Source: Davidsoniella eucalypti (Eukaryota; Ascomycota; Sordariomycetes; Microascales; Ceratocystidaceae). From it: a DNA stretch of 64,000 nucleotides. The stretch is from assembly GCA_004009845.1 (NCBI GenBank), contig RMBW01000030.1:124001-188000 (forward strand), given 5' to 3'. The notes beneath the pieces are model-generated. The model had not been told where the DNA came from. It was given only the letters and a program-made list of their open reading frames with translations, and did no database searches. The translations under genes and the position numbers were made by a program. Positions 1 to 7,510 of the stretch are shown piece after piece (the first letter of the stretch is position 1; each line of letters begins with the position of its first letter).

Positions 1-1221
1 ATGAAAAGGGCAGGACAGGGGCTGGCTGGGCAGTCTTTTATGAGGGCATCAAACTCTGTGAAGGTCTAGGGTCATGTGGCTCGTTACGAGAAGTGGCCGA
101 CACGGAGGCCATTGCTGCAGAAAATGCAGTCCAAGCGGCCATCAAGCATGCTCCTCCCGATGCAGGCAGTCTATATCTGTGCCTTGACAATTTGGGTGTT
201 GCACAACGCATCTCCAATATGGCGGGTAAGAATGGAACTTCTCAAGAGGCTGTCAACAAGATCCGAAGCTTACTCCATGAGTGGAAAGGAGGCACTGAGC
301 GTGTAGAGCTAGCGGTCGGCGGCATCAGATGGGTCCCAGGGCACACTAATGTTCCTGGCAACGAGCTAGTTGACAAGTTGGCGAAACAAGGGTGTACGAG
401 CAATACTAAGCTTGTGGACCTCGACCGCGACCATATGTCCCTTGCTTCCACCCACAGATGGAAAAACGCACAGCTGAATGCCGACTTCAAGTCATGGATA
501 GCGGAGTGCGAGCCTAGAAAGCACCTTGGGGTTCGTTTTGAAACAAAGACTGTCTACAAGGTGGACTGGTTTAAAGACCAGCACAGATCTACGGTGGGAC
601 GGATCCTAACTGCCCGGACAGGCCATGGCGACTTTGCGGAGTACCATGACCGGTTCGAACATACGGATGCGGAAAGAAACTGTCCACTGTGCCATCAACG
701 GAAGGAACCTTTCCATCCCTGGGCGTGCCCCAGAAATAAGAGACCACTCCGGACCAGCTTTGTCAAAAAGCTACTTAGGAAAGAGAGCTCATGCAAGTAT
801 CTTGCCAAGAGATTAGAGGTGAAATGGAGGCATTACAGAGCCCATGCGCCTAGAGAAGAAGCCCCATCAGCGGGCCAGACAAGTACAGCGGATGGGGGAA
901 GTGACTGAGGAGGATTTGGTGTGGTTTTTGTTTATGTTTTTGTATGTTTTATTTGCCTTGCTGTTCGATGTTTTGTTGTTCATGTTTTACAACCTTTTTC
1001 CTTTTTTTTTTTGTATTTGTATTTGTTTTTGCTGCTCATAGTGGAGGTATGGACCACTAGTTCTTCGGGGCTAGGGGACGGTCTCGTCCCGCACATACAA
1101 AGCTATTGAGTTTGTCAAGCGGAGGACTCTAAATATCTGTCCGGTATCCAATCCGGCGTCGTATGATCTTAGTGATTTAGGTAGACGTTAAATATAATCA
1201 AATCAAATTAAATCAAATCAT
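1..1221 (+). mobile_element. I/Tad-like LINE, 3' end, copy 1
   Basis: The element comprises the ORF2 end, a T-rich 3' untranslated region (about 909-1155) and a conserved terminal block (1156-1192) that ends in an AAATC-type tandem tail (about 1193-1221). The same 3' UTR blocks recur at 5637-5750 and 6990-7067, and the terminal block alone at 5570-5618, which fixes the 3' boundary. The 5' part lies outside the window. A simple-repeat tail instead of poly(A) is known from I-type LINEs. The three tails here differ in the number of AAATC units, as expected from slippage during target-primed reverse transcription. Confidence 0.8.
3..908 (+). CDS. LINE ORF2 C-terminal part: RNase H domain and CCHC finger (partial)
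   Basis: This is the C-terminal end of the polyprotein of a non-LTR retrotransposon. The frame is open from the left window edge (first full codon at position 3) to the stop at 906-908, so the start, endonuclease and reverse transcriptase lie outside. An RNase H fold is recognisable. It has a TGAGWAVF strand, the acidic residues in DTEAIAAENA and in the CLDNLG strand, and the typical last motif WVPGHTNVPGNELVDKLAKQ with its final catalytic Asp. The first catalytic Asp would lie just upstream of the window. After it comes a C-x2-C-x7-H-x3-C cluster (CPLC...H...C), then a basic tail. In fungi this combination is seen in I/Tad-type LINEs that use an apurinic-type endonuclease. There is no internal stop or frameshift in the visible part, so the copy may be fairly young. 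The first in-frame ATG (93) is internal to the RNase H domain and is not a real start. Confidence 0.85.
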   Translation, partial: EKGRTGAGWAVFYEGIKLCEGLGSCGSLREVADTEAIAAENAVQAAIKHAPPDAGSLYLCLDNLGVAQRISNMAGKNGTSQEAVNKIRSLLHEWKGGTERVELAVGGIRWVPGHTNVPGNELVDKLAKQGCTSNTKLVDLDRDHMSLASTHRWKNAQLNADFKSWIAECEPRKHLGVRFETKTVYKVDWFKDQHRSTVGRILTARTGHGDFAEYHDRFEHTDAERNCPLCHQRKEPFHPWACPRNKRPLRTSFVKKLLRKESSCKYLAKRLEVKWRHYRAHAPREEAPSAGQTSTADGGSD

Positions 1222-1986
1222 CCTAATCATAAAACTTGCCGTGTTTTTATTGTTATCTCGACCTCCTACATACAGTATGTTTTTTTTTTTCTTACATTTT
1301 TACTGTAGGGGGAATACTTCAAGTATCTCCGCCTATAACAATGAAATCATCATTATAAGCCCTTCAAGCCTTGTAAAAAATGCTTATTTTGCAAGGTGAC
1401 ATCTTCCTATTATCAAAGTCATGTAAGCTAACTGTTCTACGCATATATAAAGTTTTGCCACTACAGAGCTCAGAGTAAGACATTTATGAGTAGTTCCATT
1501 GATATTAAAAAGGGTGGAATGATTATTTATTAAATATATCATTTTCATGCAGAGAGAACAGTTGACAGAGGATGTAAAGCTTGAAGAATATGAGTATGAA
1601 GGCTTTGACAAGATGAAGAATTTTGGTCCATCTTTGAAGTGGTTTATCATGCCCCCAAGGACTAAAATCTAGTCCCAAAGAAAAGCTTGTAATTTTGTAC
1701 ATGGCGTTTCCAGTGCAGCTGCTCAATAATTTACAAGTTTGCATTATGCTTCTAAAAGTTAAGTTGGTCTTTTAACAAGCTTAGGGGTGATTCATAATGG
1801 GCAGTCGTTATAGCCTGTGGAGTGCTACTAGATATTCTGTGTGATGGAATCTTAGCCACCTACTTCAAAATTCGGATGGGCTTTAAGCGAGCAAGACTTT
1901 GAGCAGTTTGGCATGAAAATGGTTGTGACTTAGTGTAGCTCGGTTTGTTTGTACCATTTAATTCCATCCAATTTGTCTTGATATAG
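1222..1986. other. intergenic, no gene seen
   Basis: AT-rich sequence between the LINE tail and the upstream region of the next gene. Short open frames on the minus strand (1384-1744) have no recognisable domain and no convincing start context. I see nothing else in it. Confidence 0.5.
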
Positions 1987-2208
1987 CACGTGTCACATGA
2001 CCATAAAGGTATTTCTCAAACCCAACCTAACACCATGGTGGCTGCCTAACCTTGTCACCCAAGGACAATAATAACAACAACAATCAACCACACCTTTCAC
2101 TTCTAATTCCTTGATCTTCATTTCTCTCTATCTATCATTCCACAATACTTCTACAACTACATATCATCTATTCTTCCCTTTCTCTACTCACAAATCGATT
2201 TGCCAATC
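1987..2208 (+). promoter_or_regulatory. likely promoter and 5' leader of the kinase-like gene
   Basis: A CACGTG E-box at 1987-1992 is followed at once by a TCACATGA box. About 90 bp later a C/A- and CT-rich leader without G-rich structure (about 2080-2200) runs up to the ATG at 2209. Pyrimidine-rich leaders just before the start codon are usual for expressed filamentous-fungal genes. The binding factor is not inferable. The assignment is inference from composition and position only. Confidence 0.35.
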
Positions 2209-4773
2209 ATGGGTAATGAAATTGATGAAGTGGAAGCACCATCGGCCCCTGAGTCCGAAGCAATGCCGAGCCAAAGTAATCTAGACAGGGCTATTGCGGA
2301 AGCTCTCCAAAGACAAAAGCAACAGCACGACGAAGAAAACGCCAAAATCATCAAAGCAGCCAATGCACGCATCGAGAAAGAACGACTCGAGAATGAAGAA
2401 CTCGTCAAAGCAGCCGAAGCACGCACCAAGAAAGAACGACTCGAGAATGAAGAAAACGCCAAAAAACTTGCACAAGCCCAAGCACGCGCCGAAGCAGCCG
2501 AAGCACGCATCGAGAAAGAACGACTCGAGAATGAAGAAAACGCCAAAAAACTTGCACAAGCCCAAGCACGCGCCGAAGCAGCCCAAGCACGCGCCGAAGC
2601 AGCCGAAGCACATCTACAGGGGCTTAAACTTGTTCCATTGATTTACTACAGTTTCTCTCACATTTTTCAAACTTTGGAAGTGCTTAAGGATGATAAGCTG
2701 TGCTCAACTGGTACATCTACTTCAGTTCAGAATCGATGGTACCCTCGTCAACTTGTACCATGGACAGATTTTCAAGAGTGTCATGATGACATGTTTTCCC
2801 ATCTTGTTACTGTATTTGGCCAAAAACCTATACCTCATGAAAATTTTAACACAATTGTCTCTAGCCAAGGGACTGTACGAAGCATTAGTACAATAGCTAC
2901 CGAAGCAGAGGCTGTTGTGTTCTCTAAGAGGGCCGTTGAGGAATATGCTTCGAAGATTATCAATTCGTATCTAGGTTTCAATCTAGAGGTTGATTCATAT
3001 GACATTGATACACACAACAAGTTCGCCAGTATCAAGCAGGATAAGATCCGAATATCCCACACGACAAACAACAGAATACAACAAATTATTCGGGCTTATG
3101 AAGAGGGAATTTCAGAACAAGATTGCACTGAGGAATCTCATGGTATAAATTCTATTGTTGCCACTTCTTCACTACAGCCCAGCAATCCCGATACTACGGT
3201 ATGCCGCCGATCTACTCGTTCCAAAACCAAGTCCGATCTTGAGTCTAGCAGAAAACGATCTGCCCTCTCTCCTGTCGACGGCGCTCCTGCTGCAAAATCC
3301 GCAAAATCCGAAGAATCCGCCGAAAGACCTTACTATCCTGACAGTCGGTGTCTCGGCCATAATTTGGAAGGTCAACCTCCCAAGAGGCTCTATGTCACAG
3401 AATTCAAGGCGCCCCATAAGCTTAGCTCAGAAGCACTTACCGACTCTTTGCTGGATCAATCAGGCTCGCCTCTGTCATGTAATCTTACCTCTTCGGCAGA
3501 GTTTGATCATAACAAAGGAAACACCTTGGTCAGCCATGCTATAACGCAACTATTTCATTACATGCAATCTGATGGAGTTAGTTATGGTTATGTGATGACT
3601 GGAGAATCTATGATACTGCTATATATCGATTATCTAGATCCCACCAAGGTCTATTACCACCTTTCTATTCCTCGAAACAACATATCTGGAATTCCTTATC
3701 GCTCTAGAGAAGATCCCATGCTTGATGACGATACAATTACAAACCAACTTGACGATATAAAGCAGACACCGGTCGCTCATATCTTGACACTTTCGCTTTT
3801 GTCACTTCAGGCCGATACTCCAACGCAGCAAACCAAGGTTGTACATCAGAGAGGTCTCGCCAAAGTTGGAACTAAATATGCCTCAAACAATTCCCTTGGT
3901 CGCCAAAACCTAGCTTTGAGACCGAGTACTTCCTCTCGGTCGAATCCTCGCGGGTCCAGGGGTGGTAACAGCTCAGGCCCATCCTCGAATGTAACTGGGC
4001 GACAACACGCCATTGACCCAGTTACCAGGCCCCCACTTGACGAATATTGTACACAGGCTTGTCTACTTGGCCTCAAGTTCAATCGACAACTCGATAAGAA
4101 GTGTCCTAACTATAAGCTTCACTTACAAGCTAAACCCCCCATTGCCCCTTTTCATTCCTCCATATTTGATTATACACAGCATCACCCCATCAATCAGTCT
4201 CAGCTTTTGACTACTATCAAGGCCCAGCTTGATACTAACCTTGATAATGACTGCGAGGTTTTGGGTCTTCGTGGTGCTGTTGGTTGCTTGGTCAAGGTTA
4301 CTGCTCACCCATTTGGGTATACCTTGGTAGGAAAGGCAGTGGAGGAACATGATGCTGGCTTGCTTCATCGTGAGGCTAGCATGTACAACCACCTAGTTGA
4401 TGTACAAGGAAGTGTTGTCCCCGTTTGTCTTGGTGGTGTTGCTATGGAGCAAAACCTCTGTGTTGATTTCAGGATCAACAACCATATGCTTTTGTTGTCA
4501 TATGGGGGCAAGTGGCTTTGTAGGCTTGATGGGTGGAACATTGACCGACAACTTGCGAAACTTCAAGAGTTGGGTGTCAGTCATGGGGATATCAGACTAC
4601 AGAATCTACTCTATAATGAGGAATGTGATGACTTGATGGTTATTGATTTTGAGAGGGCTAGCTATGTTGGGCCCTCAACAGCCACCAAGAGAAAGGGTGT
4701 GTTCGGTTCTGTTGCTCACCCCAAGAAGGTGGATCTAGGAAGGTGGCATCAACAATTGGAAGTTGGCTTCTAA
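2209..4773 (+). CDS. coiled-coil / E-x-K middle domain / kinase-like protein
   Basis: Single-exon gene, 854 residues from the ATG at 2209 (the frame is open a little further upstream only through a TTG). Residues about 20-135 are a charged, Ala/Glu/Arg-rich coiled coil built from near-identical tandem repeats. The middle part (about 370-520) contains EFKAPHK (398-404), then MQSDGVSYGYVMTGES and VYYHLSIP. This block recurs in large families of fungal kinase-like proteins of unknown role, and its E-x-K core resembles the motif of PD-(D/E)XK nucleases (inference). Residues about 690-830 form a short protein-kinase-like fold: candidate ATP-binding Lys709, helix-C Glu722, catalytic-loop HGD (792-794) with Asn799, and metal-binding Asp813 in DFE. 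The HGD...N...DFE pattern fits the lipopolysaccharide-kinase/RIO-like group rather than classical Ser/Thr kinases. No signal peptide or membrane segment is seen. Substrate unknown. A decayed inverted copy of the kinase part lies downstream. Confidence 0.85.
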   Translation: MGNEIDEVEAPSAPESEAMPSQSNLDRAIAEALQRQKQQHDEENAKIIKAANARIEKERLENEELVKAAEARTKKERLENEENAKKLAQAQARAEAAEARIEKERLENEENAKKLAQAQARAEAAQARAEAAEAHLQGLKLVPLIYYSFSHIFQTLEVLKDDKLCSTGTSTSVQNRWYPRQLVPWTDFQECHDDMFSHLVTVFGQKPIPHENFNTIVSSQGTVRSISTIATEAEAVVFSKRAVEEYASKIINSYLGFNLEVDSYDIDTHNKFASIKQDKIRISHTTNNRIQQIIRAYEEGISEQDCTEESHGINSIVATSSLQPSNPDTTVCRRSTRSKTKSDLESSRKRSALSPVDGAPAAKSAKSEESAERPYYPDSRCLGHNLEGQPPKRLYVTEFKAPHKLSSEALTDSLLDQSGSPLSCNLTSSAEFDHNKGNTLVSHAITQLFHYMQSDGVSYGYVMTGESMILLYIDYLDPTKVYYHLSIPRNNISGIPYRSREDPMLDDDTITNQLDDIKQTPVAHILTLSLLSLQADTPTQQTKVVHQRGLAKVGTKYASNNSLGRQNLALRPSTSSRSNPRGSRGGNSSGPSSNVTGRQHAIDPVTRPPLDEYCTQACLLGLKFNRQLDKKCPNYKLHLQAKPPIAPFHSSIFDYTQHHPINQSQLLTTIKAQLDTNLDNDCEVLGLRGAVGCLVKVTAHPFGYTLVGKAVEEHDAGLLHREASMYNHLVDVQGSVVPVCLGGVAMEQNLCVDFRINNHMLLLSYGGKWLCRLDGWNIDRQLAKLQELGVSHGDIRLQNLLYNEECDDLMVIDFERASYVGPSTATKRKGVFGSVAHPKKVDLGRWHQQLEVGF
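2377..2600 (+). repeat. in-frame tandem repeats coding the coiled coil
   Basis: A unit starting with KERLENEE occurs at 2377, 2431 and 2515, spaced 54 and 84 bp apart. All spacings are multiples of three, so the frame is kept. The last two 84-bp units are almost identical at the DNA level, and shorter ARAEAA repeats follow. Such recent duplications make length variation between strains likely. Confidence 0.85.
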
Positions 4774-4986
4774 CCTGCTTTGTACTTAGTTTTGAATAGT
4801 ATGATATTGACTCCTTATAAATAGATGTTGTGATGTTCTTAAATTGCCTAGTAAATAGATCTTTATGGGTAATGAGTACTTCTTAGTTTCACTCTTTGGT
4901 CTGCTACTTGCTGCCTATAAGACGGATATATACTTTAATACTATACCAGTCAAGTCCCTCAGTCTCCTTCTATCACGTAATCAATG

Positions 4987-5389
4987 TCAGAAAGTACCCT
5001 TTCTCTTTGTAGCTGTTGAAAACCCAACTTATACAGCCCTCTCAAAATCAATAACCATCAAGTTACTCATTCTAGCAGAATATGTATGTGGTCTAATATC
5101 TTTGTGCCTGACAGAAGCATATCTTGAAATCAACACAGTTTTGCTTCAGAGCAGAATGACTCAGACAAACAGGAACAACACTTCCTTGTACATCATTTAT
5201 GTTTGTACATTCTAGCCTCATGATGGAGCAGATACAAGTCTTGTTCCTCCACTGCCTTTCCCATCAGGGCGTATCCAAATGAGTGTGCAATAACTTTGAC
5301 CAAGAAGCCAACAGCACCACAAACACGAAAAACTTCGCAGCCATTGTCAAGGTTGGTGGTATCAGGTCTTAACTTGATAATAGTCAAGA
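4987..5389 (-). pseudogene. decayed inverted copy of the kinase-domain region
   Basis: Read on the minus strand, this stretch aligns in order with the segment 4201-4715 of the gene just upstream. Shared blocks cover the start of the kinase fold (LDNGCEVF..CGAVGFLVKV, GYALMGKAVEEQ, LLHHEARMY), the bases coding the DFERA region, and the KKRK-like stretch after it. It has stops, frameshifts and roughly 110 bp of net deletion compared with the parent. The two copies are in opposite orientation about 0.2 kb apart. There is no start or N-terminal part, so it is a fragment of a paralogue or of a local inverted duplication. Confidence 0.8.
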
Positions 5390-5394
5390 GACAC

Positions 5395-5402
5395 AAAAAA
5401 AA
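5395..5402 (-). terminator. Pol III terminator of tRNA-Gly
   Basis: A run of eight A on the plus strand gives T8 on the tRNA strand, 18 bp past the tRNA 3' end. This is a typical RNA polymerase III stop. Confidence 0.75.
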
Positions 5403-5420
5403 GAAAGATTAATAATGTGT

Positions 5421-5504
5421 TGCGTAATCTGGGAATCGAACCCAGGGCTAATCGAAATCATTACCAGATGGCAACGATTAATGTTACCACTACACCAATT
5501 ACGC
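5421..5504 (-). tRNA. tRNA-Gly(GCC) with a 13-nt intron
   Basis: On the minus strand a complete cloverleaf folds. The acceptor stem GCGTAAT/ATTACGC pairs perfectly in 7 bp with discriminator A. The D arm is GGTGTAGTGGTAAC, the anticodon stem AATCG/CGATT and the T arm CTGGG-TTCGAAT-CCCAG. The anticodon loop reads TTGCCA...T, giving anticodon GCC (glycine). Between position 37 and 38 lie 13 extra bases, the canonical place for a eukaryotic nuclear tRNA intron. The mature length is 71 nt without CCA, normal for tRNA-Gly. The D and anticodon arms match usual eukaryotic tRNA-Gly(GCC), but the acceptor stem is unusually A/T-rich compared with the common GC-rich form. Confidence 0.93.
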
Positions 5505-5569
5505 TCGCGATATTTGATGGTGTTTATGAATCTACATATAGTCTTCTAGATCTTGGAAAAGATGTTTTA
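5505..5569. other. tRNA upstream flank with left target-site duplication
   Basis: Sixty-five bases between the tRNA 5' end and the first LINE scrap. The last 14 bases (5556-5569, GAAAAGATGTTTTA) are repeated exactly at 5619-5632 and form the left target-site duplication. Confidence 0.7.
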
Positions 5570-5618
5570 GCGTCGTATGATCTTAGTGATTTAGGTAGAC
5601 GTTAAATATAATCAAATC
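5570..5618 (+). mobile_element. 49-bp 5'-truncated LINE insertion with 14-bp TSD
   Basis: These 49 bases equal the extreme 3' end of the LINE at 1-1221, including the start of the AAATC tail, and are flanked by perfect 14-bp direct repeats (5556-5569 and 5619-5632). This is the signature of target-primed reverse transcription that stopped almost at once. Confidence 0.9.
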
Positions 5619-5750
5619 GAAAAGATGTTTTACACCGTTTTTTTTTTTTTTGTATTTGTTTTTGCTGCTCATAGTGGACCACTAGTTCTTCGGGGCTAGG
5701 GGACGGTGTCGTCCCGCACATACAAAGCTATTGAGTTTGTCAAGCGGAGG

Positions 5751-6764
5751 GACGAAGACATCGTGGCTTTGCCCATGAGCTTGGGGGGGATGGGTATCCC
5801 TTCCTATCTGGAACAGCCGTCTTTCCCGTCGCGACGGCCCAGGCCTACGCCGACTTGGAGTGTGTCCGGAACCCAGAAGCGGCCCGCCCGGAGGGACTGC
5901 GGCGGCAGAAGGAAGTCATGGCGGAGCTCAACGGCATGAGGTACGATGGACTTTGGGACCGCCTGTCACCAGCAAAAAGGAAGGACTTCGGTGACAACAA
6001 GACGTTCATTGGACACCAATGGATGGGAATACAGCCAACCAGCAGACGCCAAATCATTGCTGATTCCCTCCTTATGGGCATGACCAGCGAACGTTTCCTA
6101 CTCCCGGACCCCATGACGGACAAGCCGTGCCCAGAGTGCCACCAGACTGTCAAGTGGGCCCATCACCAAAAGTGCCAACGGACCACGACCCGTGCCCGGT
6201 CAACTCACCGCCTTCACAACATGGTCCGAAACTGCTTCCACCAGGCTCTCCGCCAGTCAGGAATCCTGTGCGACCTGGAACCCCACTTCAGGCACAACGA
6301 TGAGGAAGACTCCGGCCGACGAGCCGATTGGGGATTCGAGGAGGTTGGATTTCGCAAGCTCTACGACCTGACAATCGTCACGCTTCACGGGGAACACTAC
6401 TCAAGGGAAGCATCTACCATTCTGAACAAGAGTTACAACACTAAGATTGGTAAATGCCCCCCCCTGGAAGCTGGCGAGCAGTTCTACCCCATAGTGTTCT
6501 CCCAGGGCGGATCGATGGACCCGAGGTCTGAAACTACGTTCAAGATACTACAACAACGTATGTCAAAGACCACTTCAGCGTGGCTCCGCCAGAACCGTGG
6601 GCATCCTGATGGCTGAAACCCGAGTTGAGGCCCATTGGGTGACTCGAGGTGTGGCTCGAGAAGGCCGCATGGGTGACGGCGCAACACTCCCAGTCTGTCC
6701 CTCGGACTTGGAGAATCAAGACGAGGACGATTTCGTGGATTGTGAGGAGGGCTTCCTGGCCTGA
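5751..6764 (+). pseudogene. RLE-type LINE polyprotein, C-terminal fragment, two frameshifts
   Basis: The fragment starts in the end of a reverse-transcriptase region (LPMSLGGMGIPSYLE). The frame then shifts near 5815, consistent with one lost base, and continues to 6616 with the endonuclease part. There a CPEC...HH...C zinc cluster is followed by a THRLHNMVRN helix and a PD-(D/E)XK-like core, with RRAD then LYDLTIVTL. A second shift near 6597 moves the likely native C-terminus (GILMAETRVEAHWVTRG..., stop at 6762-6764) into another frame. The order RT end, CCHC finger, RLE core is the known layout of CRE/R2-type LINEs. With no N-terminus and two frameshifts it cannot make an active protein. 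GC content is visibly higher than in the flanking DNA. Confidence 0.75.
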
Positions 6765-6989
6765 GGAGCATGTGAATGATATTTTGATTGGGTGCTGCTT
6801 TCTTTTGATGATTCTACAGCTGTGACAAGGTTTTTTCGCTCTTCTTGTTTCCTCTATATTGTTTTTACTGCTTCTTTCTACTATTTTCCTCTACTATTAC
6901 CTTTCTTTGGTTTGCACTTATCGCTACATTTCAAACTAGTTTTTACACTTTAAATTTGCCAAAACAACTTTAATATACAGGCACAACGT
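5751..6989 (+). mobile_element. CRE/R2-type LINE fragment (restriction-like endonuclease), nested
   Basis: This is the 3' part of an RLE-type non-LTR element lying inside the 3' UTR of another LINE. It consists of a broken ORF (see the pseudogene entry) and a T-rich 3' UTR from 6765 to about 6989. Compared with the uninterrupted LINE copy 1, four bases of the host (ACTC) are missing at the junction, and I find no clear target-site duplication. Elements of the CRE clade are known in fungi, for example at telomeres in Magnaporthe and Cryptococcus; no telomeric repeat is visible here. Confidence 0.75.
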
Positions 6990-7067
6990 TAAATATCTGT
7001 CCGGTAACCAATCCGGCGTCGTATGATCTTAGTGATTTAGGTAGACGTTAAATATAATCAAATCAAA

Positions 7068-7510
7068 TCGAGCCGGCGATTGAGACCCGGGCTCATCTCG
7101 GACTAGTTATTCTTGGCTTTTACCACAAACCAGGACTACAGGGTAGCTAATACTAGTACCCAACCGATGGGATATCAGGCTCGCCTGGATAGAGAGCTTT
7201 CTTGGCTTTGATACCGACTAAAAAGTGACAAGAGATGCCCAACTCTACGCACCTGTAGTTGCTATTTCTTTCTTTCACGTGGTCTCTAATGTTAGTCCGG
7301 TGTGCTTACACTATTACTACTCTTCAAGATACATCGACTACCTTGATTCTAACCATTCGGTCGAGATGCAGTGGTCGTTCTTGTCTTTCGAGTTGTCTTA
7401 CTTGATCCAACGTCTTCAATATTTCAATAAATAGAATAAAAACCACCGTCTTGTTGGGGATCCCGTTCAATCACACTACTACTATTGACTAGGCAGATCT
7501 AGAGTACATT
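7068..7510 (-). other. possible LTR-retrotransposon leader/LTR scrap
   Basis: On the minus strand the sequence around 7195-7225 reads GGTATCAAAGCCAAGAAAG. This resembles the primer-binding site that many Ty1/copia elements use with initiator tRNA (TGGTATCAGAGC). It follows a putative LTR end (TCTCTTGTCA). No open reading frame supports this, the second LTR was not found, and the LINE inserted at 7067 cuts off what would be the gag side. Treat as tentative. Confidence 0.2.

Larger units (their letters stand above)
5637..7067 (+). mobile_element. I/Tad-like LINE 3' end, copy 3, interrupted by a second element
   Basis: 5637-5750 matches the 3' UTR of copy 1 (T-run, GTATTTG, GCTGCTCATAGTGG, CACTAGTTCTTCGGGG, up to CAAGCGGAGG), with a 7-bp deletion and point differences. 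The match resumes at 6990 (TAAATATCTGTCCGG) and runs through the terminal block and an AAATC tail to 7067. The intervening sequence is foreign to the LINE and codes for another retroelement, so this copy was the older host of a nested insertion. Confidence 0.85.
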
